Assembly: GCA_002197995.1 (NCBI GenBank)
Contig: NGZR01000001.1
Coordinates: 12,605,501-12,669,500 of the forward strand
Source: Gaeumannomyces sp. JS-464
Lineage: Eukaryota > Ascomycota > Sordariomycetes > Magnaporthales > Magnaporthaceae
Reading direction: 5' to 3'
Length of the DNA stretch: 64,000 nt
The translations under genes and the position numbers were made by a program. How positions within the stretch are numbered: the first letter of the stretch is position 1; each line of letters begins with the position of its first letter. Below the pieces are notes generated by a model. That model had not been told where the DNA came from, searched no databases, and saw only the letters and a program-made list of their open reading frames with translations. Shown here piece after piece: positions 35,328 through 46,078 of the stretch.

Positions 35328-36681
35328 GGTTGCTTTGGTTGTGTTGTGGAGAAGAGAAAGTTGTGGTGACGGGATCAAGTGGCGGGCAGATTTGAAGGGT
35401 GGGGGAAGTGTGCGCCGAGGGCTGGCAGAATAACCACAGGCCGAAGGCGGTCGGTGCTTGGTCTGCCTCCGACGCTGTTTTGACAAGATCAGCTTTTGCT
35501 AGTCACTCTGCCCTCTCATGGCTGTTATCGGGCCGTCACTGGCGGTGGACTGGCGGTATGGGGGTGGGATGGGGGGACCCAGGCCTGGCCAGGGAGGAAC
35601 AGTCGGGACGTCCACCACCGGGAAACAAACAGAACAGAAAGGAAGAAAAGTAGCAGCAGGTATGAGGAGTCCCCTGGAGAGCCACTTAGTGGAATGAATG
35701 CCCACAGCGTTGGTGAGAATCAGAATACATATATGGCGGCTCGAATGGTTTTGTTTGCCAAAGGCGACGAGCGCGACCTCGTGACACCTTCCACCTTCTT
35801 TAGTCAAAGCCAGTACTTGGTAAAAGGGAACAAAGAACTACGATTCACGCTTTCAGTTTCCCCTATAGTTTGTACAGGTAGCAGGTAGGCCCGCATGTGA
35901 TCTAATCCGGAACAAAGACCCGGGTCAAGTTGGTGACGCCGTTTCCGGGCCGTTCGATTATAAAGTCGTCGAGGTAAGAGCCTTGGAGATGGACGTCGTC
36001 CATTTCTCTTACACCGAAGTACACCGTTTTGGGATATGCGCTAAGCCTTTTGCGGCATCTGGCGACGCATTCCAGCGCAACCGATGATGCCATGGAGCCA
36101 ACTCGAGTCCGACTTCGCATATTACCGTGTGGGAATTATCTTCCATATAACAGCCTAGGTAAGTAACATGTCAAATCGTTCATTGTAGAGCATATCCAAC
36201 TCAAAAAAAAAAAAAAATTTCGTGTTGATAATTTCAGTGCCTCCATTTTCTTTCTGTAAAATGGAGTATTGTAAAGATATATACCACGTTCTGTCTATAC
36301 AAGTGGCACAGAACGAAACGGCCAAGTTCGACAAGCTCGCCCGCAGCGCCAACTTCAATTTCGACGGTCGTAATTCAGATCCAACCAAATAGCCAACAAA
36401 CTTTCTAGGTGGGTAGCGGAGCGCATGGATGCATAGCAGTTATCGAGTTACTGCGTTGAATGCGATTCAGGTATGAATAGTGGCCATGCTGAAATGGGTA
36501 TACTCTTAATAACGCCCCGTCATGGAAGTGCGGAGGACCCTTGTATGTGCTCGGGAGAAGAACAGTCAGGAAGTAAAAAAGGGGGAAGAAAAAGAGGCGT
36601 AGATAAAAAAAGAACAAAAAAAACCATATGTCATGGTATAAAACCGCTCAGATGACAGTGTAGTGTAGTGTATGTTGTGAG
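35328..36681. other. Intergenic ULP1 / FAD monooxygenase
   Basis: The 5' flank of ULP1 and the 3' flank of the monooxygenase. The sequence is comparatively AT-rich from about 36130 to 36650, with an A14 run near 36200 and A-rich stretches near 36590-36620. A 72-codon frame at 36120-35902 (minus) has no family signature. No gene is called. Confidence 0.45.
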
Positions 36682-39043
36682 TCAAACGCGCGAATCAAGC
36701 CAAGCCAGATGAAAACGCATCCTTCTCGCCTTCTGCAGCGCTTCACAGCTGTGCCGTGACCTTGCCGCCGAGACTCCTGGTGCGAACGAGCCAAAGTACT
36801 CATTGAGCGCATCCACTGTGCCGCTTCCTTCCACGAGACGAGCCGATAGGGCAACGTAGCCGTCCGGCCGGACAACCACCACGCCGCCGCGCTCCTCGTC
36901 CAGTCCCATCTTCTTGTGTGCAGACATGGCGGGCTGGCCCCACGCGCTGCTCTCGTAGTTCTGGCGGTCGTCGGCGTACACATGGTCACGGTAGCGCGCG
37001 AGAACATCAGGGACGTCGCGGCTAATCTCGACCGAGCTCCGAGGGGCGGCAAAAATGGTACAGAAGGTAAAGAACAGGCTGTGTGGGTTGTGCTTCTCGT
37101 GGTACGCAACCGTGTCCACGTCTGGCCTCAGGTACGAGGCCAAGAAGGAGCCCTTTCGGAGCATCTGTCGTGCGAAGTCGGCGAGTGCAACGCGGGTCAG
37201 GGACGGCTTGCCGGCGAAGATAAAGATGCGGAACGAGCCGTTCAGAGGGACCTCTTGCTCCAGGTGGACCACGTTTGCGTCCACTATGCGCGTCACGTCG
37301 GAGTTGAGGAACAGCCTTCCAGCCCGGAGCTTGTTGCCCTTGGGGTTGATCAGGTCGGATGATGCTGGGTGGCTGGGCGACCAGTTCAGCGCATTGGGCC
37401 CGTACGCAACTCCGTAGCCGCTTGTGAACTCGCAGGCCTCCTTGAAGGTCTTGACGAACTCGTTGTCATCGCCCCCCTGCTTGCCGTGGTTCTCCGAGGC
37501 AGCCCGAACCTCGCTGGCGTCTGGCGGGCGCTGTGAAAACAGCTTGGCATACTTGTTATCGAAGTCGAGGAGCGTCTCTGCCACGGCCCTGCGCTCCGGC
37601 TCGTACGTCTCCAGCAGCGCCCGGTCGGCAAATCCCTGTTCAACAGCGTGCATCTTCCACGCCAGGTTCTGGGCGTCGAGGAACGCAGTGTTCATTCCCT
37701 GACCCGCTTTAGGCTATAATTGTCGCAACCAGAGTCAGTCGCTTGCAGCTCTCCACGTTTCCCTGCTTGTCTTCCACTTTGTAAGGGGGCGTCTTCCACT
37801 TTGTAAGGGGGCGGGGACTCACGCTGTGGGTGTGGCAGGCATCGCCACCTAGGAAAACGCGGTGATCAAGAGTGTACTTATCGGCAATACCCTGGCCGAT
37901 GGGATACACCGAGTACCACTCCACCCTGTCCCACTCTATCGAGAAGGGCTGGAAAATCTTCTTGGCGGACGCCTGCACCTCAGCCTCGGTTGCGGTTTTG
38001 CGCGGATTCCAATCCTTGTCGGTGGAAGAGGCGATCTGGATGTAGAGGCGCACCATGTTGTTCTCGCGGGGGATGACCATGGTTGAGCCGTGTCGGGAGT
38101 GAATCGTGCATTTCATCTGATCCGACCGAGTCAGCCACGCTCACAGCAGCTGGCGGATGCGCCAAAAGACTGCCGAATATGGCAATAGCCCCTGCAGGGC
38201 CCCGGACGCTCGGGAGGAATCAGGAGTTTAGAGACTACACATACCTTGATGTCGGGAAAGTCGGTTCGGACTACTCCGTCCATAACGCCCCAGACGTGCT
38301 CGATCGGGTCCTTGTGCCTGATGCCAATGCCCAGCTGCTCCCTGATGAAGGAGCGGGCGCCCTCGCCGCCAAAGAGATATTTGGCGCGGACAGTCTCGCG
38401 GGCAGTGCCGTCAACGTGCTGCAGCTGCACCTCGACCGGGTAGAGCGGATTGCTGGCCGGGTCCGAGGTGAAGCCGGCGATGGTCCAGGGCCTCTGGATC
38501 TGGACGTTGTTCTTTGCCAGGTCGGAGATGAAGACGCGCTCGATGAAGCCCTGGTGCAGCAGCGTGGTGAAGGGATACCTGGCGTCAATGAAGTTGGGGC
38601 AGCTGGCCCAGGTGCCTGTCCTCTCGATGCCCGAGCTGGTGGCGGACGGGTCCCAGAATGCGACCTCGTAGACGCGTGCGGGCTTGTGTTCCATGATTGC
38701 CGACTTCAGCCCCATGTTGCGCAGCAGGTCCAGTGAGCGCGGCTGGATGCCGTCAGCACGGCCGGTTGGCGTCGGTTCGCTCCTGTTGTCGATGTGCTTG
38801 ATTTTGTAGCCCCATCGCGCCAGGCAGGTTGAGAGCATCAAGCCCACAGGGCCGGCGCCGACGATGACTTTTTTGCTCCATAGTGGTTAGCTGAACCGGC
38901 CTTAGGGTTTCTCCACCATATGTGACTCGCAGAGTCCTGTGTTTTTTCCTCTCTCTGTCTTCTTTCTCTGATATGCAGCGGCAGTAATTACCAATGTCAT
39001 AATGAGTCGAGGAGTCTCGACTGGGCTGCCCTTTTTCAGCCAT
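36682..39043 (-). CDS. FAD-dependent aromatic monooxygenase (phenol 2-monooxygenase-like)
   Basis: The gene has four exons, 39043-38992, 38867-38245, 38116-37823 and 37713-36682. All splice sites are canonical (GTAATT, GTATGT and GTGAGT donors; AAAAG, CAG and ATAG acceptors). The product is 666 residues with no frame break. It has the Rossmann FAD motif [20 protein letters not shown], a substrate-domain region ([24 protein letters not shown]) and the second FAD motif [21 protein letters not shown], then [14 protein letters not shown]-terminal thioredoxin-like domain typical of phenol hydroxylases follows ([18 protein letters not shown]...[17 protein letters not shown]). The family hydroxylates phenolic substrates with NADPH and O2; the actual substrate cannot be read from sequence. 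No aromatic-catabolism genes adjoin it. Intron 3 contains a perfect 22-bp tandem duplication (37769-37812). Confidence 0.9.
37769..37812. repeat. 22-bp perfect tandem duplication inside an intron
   Basis: Two adjacent identical 22-bp units (37769-37790 and 37791-37812; unit begins GTCTTCCACTTTG and ends GGGGGC) inside intron 3 of the FAD monooxygenase, just upstream on the plus strand of its GTGAGT donor (37817-37822). Confidence 0.95.
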
Positions 39044-39502
39044 GGCGTTTTAAAAGGTGTGTTGGTTGGCGGGGGTGCCCGTATGTGTTATTTAGCCGGC
39101 GGAGTTGCGCGGAGGGGTTAAAGGATACAAGGACAGCGAGATATAGATGGAGATGGAGTGTGTGTGTATGCGTGAATGGGAAAAAGCAGGTTACGGTGAC
39201 AGAGGAGCAAGCGGGCACGTCGGTGAAGGTATATCTCTGGTCTGGGACCTTGGAGGGCGAGGTCAGATAGCGACAAAGGCGCGTGGCATTGCTACGGCGG
39301 CCACAGCTGGGAATAAATGGCAAAAGTGAATTTACCCCCGGCGCCAGGAACCACCCAGCCGATGGGGCCATGCAATATCAAGGGCGAATCGAGCATGACA
39401 GCGCTCAAGGACCGGTACAGGCGCGCGGCAGTGCCACGGGAGTGGCAGGGGAGCACATGAGCGCCGGGAAAACCGGCCAGAGGCGAGGGCTGTCGCAGCC
39501 GT

Positions 39503-39504
<2 letters not shown>

Positions 39505-39540
<36 letters not shown>

Positions 39541-39541
39541 C
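39505..39541. repeat. (CAGG)n microsatellite
   Basis: About nine consecutive CAGG units on the plus strand in the intergenic region upstream of the FAD monooxygenase. Confidence 0.9.
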
Positions 39542-40215
39542 CCAGGCGGCGGCGGCGGACCGAGGGGCCTCGCTGGGAGCAGGAGCAGAAGCCGGAGCCA
39601 AAGGAGAAGCAGGGCCAGGACCAGGGCGGGCCAGGCCCAGGACCAGGACCAGGGCGATGTGAGGCCCCTGGTAGGGAAGCAGCAGCAGCAGCGGCCACAG
39701 CAGCAGCACAGCAGCACATTGGTGTGGATTGAGCGGGCAGCAGCAACCAAGTGGCAGAGTGAGCGACCGACAGCAGAGCCGACACGGCGGGAGCGGGGCT
39801 CGCTGGGGACGCCAGACATTGGCGACCCCCCGGCGACGTGGAGGAGGGTGTGCTGCCCATGAGGCGAGCTGGGAGGAGCAGCCACGGACGGGAGTCGAGC
39901 ACGGTAATTGAGCACCCGCCTTGGTTGGTGGAGACGCTGTGGCCCACGGCTGTGTCGGTCGGCAATGGGCGTGTGCTCTCGGCCGCGGTTTGCTGGGCTT
40001 TGCTGGCTTTGCTGGGCTGAGGACCCGCACGTGACCTGTTCGTGCTCCACTCCCCCGCCAAGGGTTTCTCCCGCAGACTCCGCAGCTGGACACACGTCAC
40101 AGTCGTCGCTGCACCAGTTTTGGGGAACCACGACGCACCCGCCGATGCAAGGCCGAGCAGCCGGGAACTCAACCCGCCCAAGCGTCGACGAGGGTGCTGC
40201 TGTTTGCTGTGCATA

Positions 40216-40233
40216 ACTACCTATCTAGGTAGT
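40216..40233. repeat. Inverted repeat ACTACCTA/TAGGTAGT
   Basis: 8-bp arms with a 2-nt spacer in the intergenic region upstream of the unidentified gene that starts at 41305. Confidence 0.9.
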
Positions 40234-41304
40234 ACAGGCCCTGCCGGTCGGTCAGCGGCCGGCGCTGACGCACGGCAGATACGCGGGCTGGACCTGCTGC
40301 CCCCTTTTCGGAGTCGGCGTCGGCTGGCGGACAAACAATAATGGATGTTGGATGTGTCTCTGCCCTATGAATCGAGGCGGTGTCAGAGATGATATATGCC
40401 TTTGTCCCTAGCCGGCATAGAGTCGCGGGTCATAATATTGCCAATGGCTGACCACCATGGAAGGTACACGCGCCTTGCATTTCTTTTAGTTCTCGTCTCC
40501 ACCATCCTTGCCGCCATCACCCTTTCTGCTTCCCCCTTCTTTCCCCCCAGTTGCAGTTTGCAATTCGTATTCTTGTCCGTTGTCCGAGGCTAGGCCCAGA
40601 CTCGGACATCAGAACCAGAAGGGCAGTGGACAACGGCTGCCAAGGCGGCTCCGGGTGCAAAAGCAAATGCTTTGGGTACGCAAAGGAGGAATATCAAAAG
40701 GTGCCAGGAATGCGTGCTACTACCATGGAAAACGTCTTGGTCGGGGACCGGGATCTCCCGCTGCCTCTCCTTGTATCTTTTACTATTATGCCCATGCCTT
40801 GACACTTCTACTGTCATGTTCAGGCAGCACTCTCCTGCCTCGTCTGAAGCGAGCAAGTGTTGGAGCTTGAGTGGCTGCCATATGCCAGCTGGATTTGGAA
40901 TATTGTCTGGCTGTGGACGCTGCAGTTCCATGTTTGAGACGGGACTTTTTCTGGAAACATGCCAGCTCGGCCCTGGGCTCGCCGCTGAGCCGCAACAGAC
41001 ATGCACCCTCCGCTCGAGACAACCAGTGAGTTCGGACGGCTTAGAGCTTGGGCCACTGTTGGCCGAGGTTCCTCTCCAGTGGCAACCAGGCAAGCAACCC
41101 CACGCAACGCGAAAGAGCCAGGCCCCGTGACCTCGCGTTGCCGTAGGTTCTCCCCGCGTCCCGCTTGGGAATTGCTTCCCCTCCAGCCGCGCTCCCATCC
41201 CTGCCTACCAGGTACCACACGCCCACCTACCGATTCCAGGCAGCTGATCCGCGACAGGACTGCTCGGCCTTTTTGTTCCAGTGCGTTCGGCTTGCTGCAA
41301 CATC

Positions 41305-43536
41305 ATGGCTGCCAGCACCCACGGGGAAGCAGAGCCTGGCAGGGACACCGCCGGCCTGCATCGCTACGGAATGTTCAAAGGCGCGTCGTCTCCTCGCGCT
41401 CGAACACAAGCTTCGCCCATCCAGCCATTGCCGGCCACGGCACGCCCGGACACTCCGACGCCGACGCCAATTCGGGGCGATTTCATCCAACTCTCTACCC
41501 CGTCCCTCACTATGCCCTCATCCCCGCCTCGGCGCGACCAGTCTCCGGACGCGGCGTCACCTTGCATATGAGCTTCACCGATTCGCAGATGAACCTTCTG
41601 GCAGAAGCGTGAGAACCTAATCTTTCCCTGTTTCGGCCTCCACGCCACAGCATAGCAGCCAGGTCGGCTAACAACCCAGCAGAATCTCGCGGCCTAGCTC
41701 CCAGAGAAGGGCTCTGGACGAGGCAGGCCTGGTGGTGTGGATGGCGCCCCCGCTCCACGCTCTCACTATCGGGCATACAGTGAGGATGACGCGCTCGCCG
41801 CGATGCCCCAAGCGGCGACGTCATTCCTCTCTCGCCGCCATGCTCCTCCGGCCCCGCCCTCGGGCTCGCATGGTTATGCCGAGGCCCGCGAGCAGTCTCC
41901 CGCCCGACGCGCCGGCCCAATTCCTCCGCGTCAGTATCCCGTCAAGCCGATGCCGCTCGCCCCCCAACAGCTTCGCGAGGACGCTCCTGCCCGGTGTGCC
42001 ACTAGGCGAGCGCGCTACCCGGCCAACCTGAGCCATGACGGATATCTTGGCGAGCAGGCGGCCCCAGCTGCCGCCAATGACGACCGCTTCGGGCCCCCGA
42101 CCATTGCCCAGCGCCGCGGCGGCCCGCGCCCGTCTGTCGACACTGTCACGGCGCAGATGCGCGGAAGCCCCTCCCACCGCAAGACTCCTATCGAGATCAT
42201 GCAGAAGCCGGTTGCCCTTGAGCGGTCCAAGTCTACGATAACTACCAATATGCCTCGTTTCGGAGAAGTTAGGAGCAGGAGCCGCGCAAACTCGAACCAT
42301 TCGCCCTCCATCTACTCGACCGAGGAGCGCAAGGACGAGTACGAGTCCGACTACGAGACCATCGTCGCCGTCACCCCTCCAGACTCCAGGGATGGACCAG
42401 AGGCTGTTGAGCGGTCTGGGCCGTGATGCAGTCCCTTGCCGAGTACGAGCAGCTATACAACACCCATATGTCGATGCAGGCCGACATTTTGAACGAGCAT
42501 CCCCCGACCAGCACAGGAGCCGCCCCGACCAGGGCGCGAATTATCCGCGTGTGTACTCGCCACTCACGCCCTTCATCGAGACGATGGAGGAGAAGATGCC
42601 TCGGCGCAAGGTGCTCATTGGCGAGAGGGGGTGGCTGGAGAACACGGGCCGGGCGGCAGGCGGCGGCGTGAGCGGCGCCGGCCGAGGTCCATCTCAGCCG
42701 CCGCCACAGCAGAAGCGGGGCATCTTCGAGTCGCTCAAGAAGGCCGCAAAGGACGTGGTCGAGCGAGCGGACCTCAAGGGCACGACGGCGCACCGGCTCG
42801 GCCCACGGCCCACGGGCGGACCGGGCGGCGGCGGCACCAGCGACCGGCGCGCCGTGTCGAGGCTGGACATCTCGCTAGACCCGCGCGAGCAGAGTGTCTT
42901 CTACTGCGAGCTTGAGTTCCTCGTCACGACGGCGCTCGAGGGCTACATCGCGGCGCAGTTCAACGCGGGCCGGCTGCAGCCGGTGAAGCTCAACAAGGTG
43001 GCCGAGGCGTGGCGGCAGAAGGGCCGGCCGCGCGTGGTCGGGTTCCGGTACGACGTCGAGACGCAGCTGGAGCTGATGCTGCTGCACCTGCACGACTTCA
43101 AGTTCTACGGCGTCGAGTGCAGCTCGCCCGCCGCCATCACGGGCGTGCTCGAGATGATGCGGGCCGACGGCCGCGCCATGCGCGTCCGCACCTTTTGCCA
43201 GCCCGACCTCGTCATGGCCAAGCAGCTGCTCGACGCCCAGAAGCTCTTCAACATAATCGGCTGCCCCGACCACCTGCAGTACCAGCTCCACCAGGTCGTG
43301 CGCTTCTTCAAGCTCGTCCTCGCCCGCGAGAAGCAGATCCAGGACCAGCACTACCGCCGCCCGCCGCCCAAGAGGGTGCCGCTGAGGGAGTTCCAGCGCG
43401 AGATGGCCGAGCGGGTCCCGCGCAGGACGCCTTGCCCAGTTTTGACCGCCGACGCGGTCCTCAGGCTGGTTCCCACCATGGCCGCCAGCACTCCAAGGAT
43501 CAGCTGGAGGAGAAGGATCTGTACCGCCGTTACTGA
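41305..43536 (+). CDS. Unidentified conserved-looking fungal protein, about 720 aa (frame-broken)
   Basis: I do not recognise a family. ATG 41305 (MAASTHGEAEPGRD) starts exon 1, which ends at a GTGAGA donor (41609) after MSFTDSQMNLLAEA. Exon 2 begins at 41683 after ACCCAGCAG. The N-terminal 380 residues are Pro/Arg/Ser-rich (RSHYRAYSEDDALAAMP; RSRSRANSNHSPSIYSTEER). The C-terminal 250 residues look folded: FYCELEFLVTTALEGYIAAQF, VGFRYDVETQLELMLLHLHDF, ITGVLEMMRADGRAMRVRTF, QYQLHQVVRFFKLVLAREKQIQ. They end HSKDQLEEKDLYRRY. Following the coding character requires five single-base losses, near 41560, 41710-41730, 42410-42420, 42520-42540 and 43400-43430. Correcting them gives 2163 nt, exactly 721 codons including the stop. 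No membrane segment or signal peptide was seen. Confidence 0.65.
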
Positions 43537-44270
43537 CGTCTTCTCGACTGCAGCCTGTCCGTGTGCCACGTCAACCTCGCGGACTTCGGCGTCGTCCAAG
43601 ATTGTGTGGGCTGCCACCGCGAACCTGCCTTTCTCTTTTCTTCTTCCTCAAGGGCATGCATGCATTGTCCCTGCTTCTATGAATAATGACTGATGTTCAA
43701 GAGATATAGTGTTGGAAGAGCTTTCACTTTAATTTTCTACATAATACCAGACGAGGGATAAGCCGGGAGAACAAAACCTTAAGCGTTGTAAACTGGCATT
43801 GTACGAACAGAGGGAAACAGGAAAGGGAAATTTGAGAGCTTGATTTCTTTGCTGCAGGCGCTCTGGAGGAATTTTTTTTCTCTCGGAGATTCATCGTTCT
43901 CGTTAAATCGTTCTTCATTAGGGCTGCGAGTTGCTAAGGCGATCCGAGGTGGACGCACGCGAAGAGCTCGACGGGGTGGGCATGGTCGGGCATATGATGG
44001 ATGCCGCGACTGTGTGTTGGCGCGTGTAAGATACAAATGGGGATCTGCAAATCAAGGGCATGGGGAAACTGGACGTGGATGGCAAGACCAAAAGAAAGCC
44101 AGGCTAGATATCGAGGCGTTTTGCTTGCCGACTAGGGGGAAACCTAGCACATGGGAGATACAAAAGAAACCTATAAAAAAAACTTGGGCATAATAAAAGT
44201 TCATAAAATTGAGATTAAGAAAAATCTGACATGTCAAAAGGCATTATGGTGTCTGTCGATGAGGGCATCC
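43537..44270. other. Convergent 3' flanks
   Basis: The interval between two convergent genes is AT-richer than its surroundings, with AATAAAA-like sequences near 44180-44215. No gene was recognised. Confidence 0.5.
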
Positions 44271-45076
44271 CTAGGGACGGTGATCCAACGGGCGGTATTG
44301 CCTTCTCTCTGGGTCGTCCAAGCTCCGACGCCTCCGCACCGGGCGCTCGTCGTAGACGTGGTCATAGACGTGGTCGACGCCGTGGTGGCGGAGGTGGTGA
44401 TGGTTGTGGTGGTGGTGGTGTGATGATGATGCGGGTAGTCGTGGTGGCGATGGTGGTGGTCGTCCTTGTCGCGGCGGCCGGCCCGGCCCCTGGCCTCGTC
44501 CTCCTCCACCCTCTTCTCACGGTTGATCTCGAGGCGCCGCTCGAGCGCGTTGGCGCCGAGGCCGCCGACGGCGGCGCCGACGATGGTGGACACGAGCATC
44601 CGCTGGTCGCGCTCCCTGTCGCTGCTGCTGCCGCTGTGGTGGCTGCCGTGCCGGTGCTTGGGCGCCGAGTCGCTGGCGTGTCTCGCCGCCAGCCCGCCCA
44701 CGATGGCGCCCAGGATGCCGATGCCGAGGCCCGAGTTGGACGACGTGAAGCTGTTTTTTACTGCCTTCTCCGCCTTCTCGACAGGGCCGTCGCGGCCCCT
44801 CGAGTGCGAGCCCCGGGCGCCCCTCCGGCGGCTGCGGCTGCGGCTGCGACTGCGACTGCAACTTCGGTTGCGGCTGCGGCTTCGCGTCCGGCTGTTGGAG
44901 CGCGTGGCTGGCGTCATCATGTAGCTGCGCTCAACAACGGCAGCAGAGGGCGGCGGGACGGACCGAGGGCGTTGTAGCGACGGCGGGGGCTGGAGGTGAT
45001 AGCCGTTGGGTCGGCTATCCACACCATAATAACCGTCGCGGAAGCCGTCGTCATCACGGCCGCCGTGACGAGACAT
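44271..45076 (-). CDS. RS-rich, histidine-rich glycine-zipper protein (frame-broken near 3' end)
   Basis: The ATG at 45076 (MSRHGGRDDDGFRDG) starts a frame with an RS-repeat block (SRSRSRSRRRGARGSHSRGR). Two small hydrophobic glycine-zipper segments follow, LGIGILGAIVGGLAA and LVSTIVGAAVGGLGANALERR, separated by a basic, Ser/His-rich linker. Such paired GxxxG segments suggest membrane association or oligomerisation. The arrangement is known to me from uncharacterised ascomycete proteins. The His-rich tail in the first frame degenerates into Thr repeats. A different frame gives a coherent HLRHHGVDHVYDHVYDERPVRRRRSLDDPERR ending RPLDHRP and TAG at 44273-44271. This implies an indel in the His/Asp-rich repeat near 44420-44440. 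The length is about 268 aa. The function is unknown. Confidence 0.6.
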
Positions 45077-46078
45077 GGCGATGGGTGTGCTGAAAGGGTC
45101 AATAGCCCTGAGCGGGTGTGGGCCTGAAATCCGAGGGTGAGTGGTGACAGTGAACAGGGAGAGAGACAAGCGTGCCAGCGAGTCGCCAAGAGGAGAATGC
45201 TTGGGGTTCGGACGACGAGAAGGAGGGAGGAATGGACAGAGTGGAGGCAGTCAGAGGGAGCGCATGGCACAAAAAGGGTCAGCCGGGGAAAATAAAAAGG
45301 ATTTTAGTCTTGGTCAGCCGCCGCAGCGTTCCCGAAATGCTGTGCCAGACTTCAGACTGCAGCAGCCCAGCGCATGTTGGGCAGCGCCGCCCTCTAGCCT
45401 TTCTGCCGTCACACGTGCTCGCCGTCGAGGGGAGCTCCTGCAAGGGAGGAGACAGCCGGGCCCTATGTGGGAGCCTAAGAGATCGTTTCTAAACAGCACT
45501 GTTCTTGTTCGTTTCGCCCGGTTTCCGCGGGCGTGGGTCACTGCCACAGCTCGCGTGATGTCACTATGCATGCAGCTCGGGGAACCGCTTGATCTGCGGG
45601 CGGGGTCCGTCTGCCTGCCTAACATGGAGCCTGATGCTTAGCTCGAGTAATTCCGGTGCCTATCGTAGCATCGAGCCTGGCGTGCCGCGGACCGGAGTGG
45701 CTAGGTGGACGTTGCTGCGCTGCGCCCTGTTACAAGCCTCCCAACGATTTGTTAGCTGGGTGGGTTGTGGCCTGTTGTGTTCGATTGGCTGGCTGGCCTT
45801 AGACTAGAAATGGTCCATTTCCAAGCCGTCAAGCCACCACCTTCCTAAAAAATTGGTTGCCTGCTTGCATGCTGAGTACTTGTTTGTGAATATCAATTGA
45901 GATGGCAGTTGACATCGGGCGTTTTGAGATTTTATTTGGTGTTTTGTGTTCTCTCTGGCAACGGCTGTGCTCTCCTAGGCCAGGCCGCTCAGTGCCACTT
46001 AGCAGCTGGCAGCTCTTCACGACTCAAGGCTGGACACCCTGCCGCAGCTCCTGGGCAAGCCTGAGCAGATAAAATTCC
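45077..46078. other. Intergenic
   Basis: The 5' flank of the glycine-zipper gene and the 3' flank of PPM2. The frames here are short and overlapping; nothing was recognised. Confidence 0.45.

Larger units (their letters stand above)
39044..41304. other. Divergent intergenic region with CAGG repeat
   Basis: This lies between the leftward monooxygenase and the rightward unidentified gene. It contains a CAGG tetranucleotide array (about 39505-39541), CAG- and CAGGAC-rich low-complexity sequence (39590-39720), and a hairpin ACTACCTA-TC-TAGGTAGT (40216-40233). Overlapping frames of 250-280 codons on the minus strand (39292-40214) arise from GC- and CAG-rich simple sequence and are not called. Confidence 0.5.

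Noticed and set aside
39292..40214. Three overlapping minus-strand frames of 250-280 codons
   Set aside because: They arise from CAGG/CAG-rich low-complexity DNA open in all frames; there is no domain.
36682..43536. A secondary-metabolite or aromatic-degradation cluster around the FAD monooxygenase
   Set aside because: Adjacent genes are ULP1 and an unidentified disordered/globular protein. There is no PKS, NRPS, transporter, dioxygenase or local regulator.
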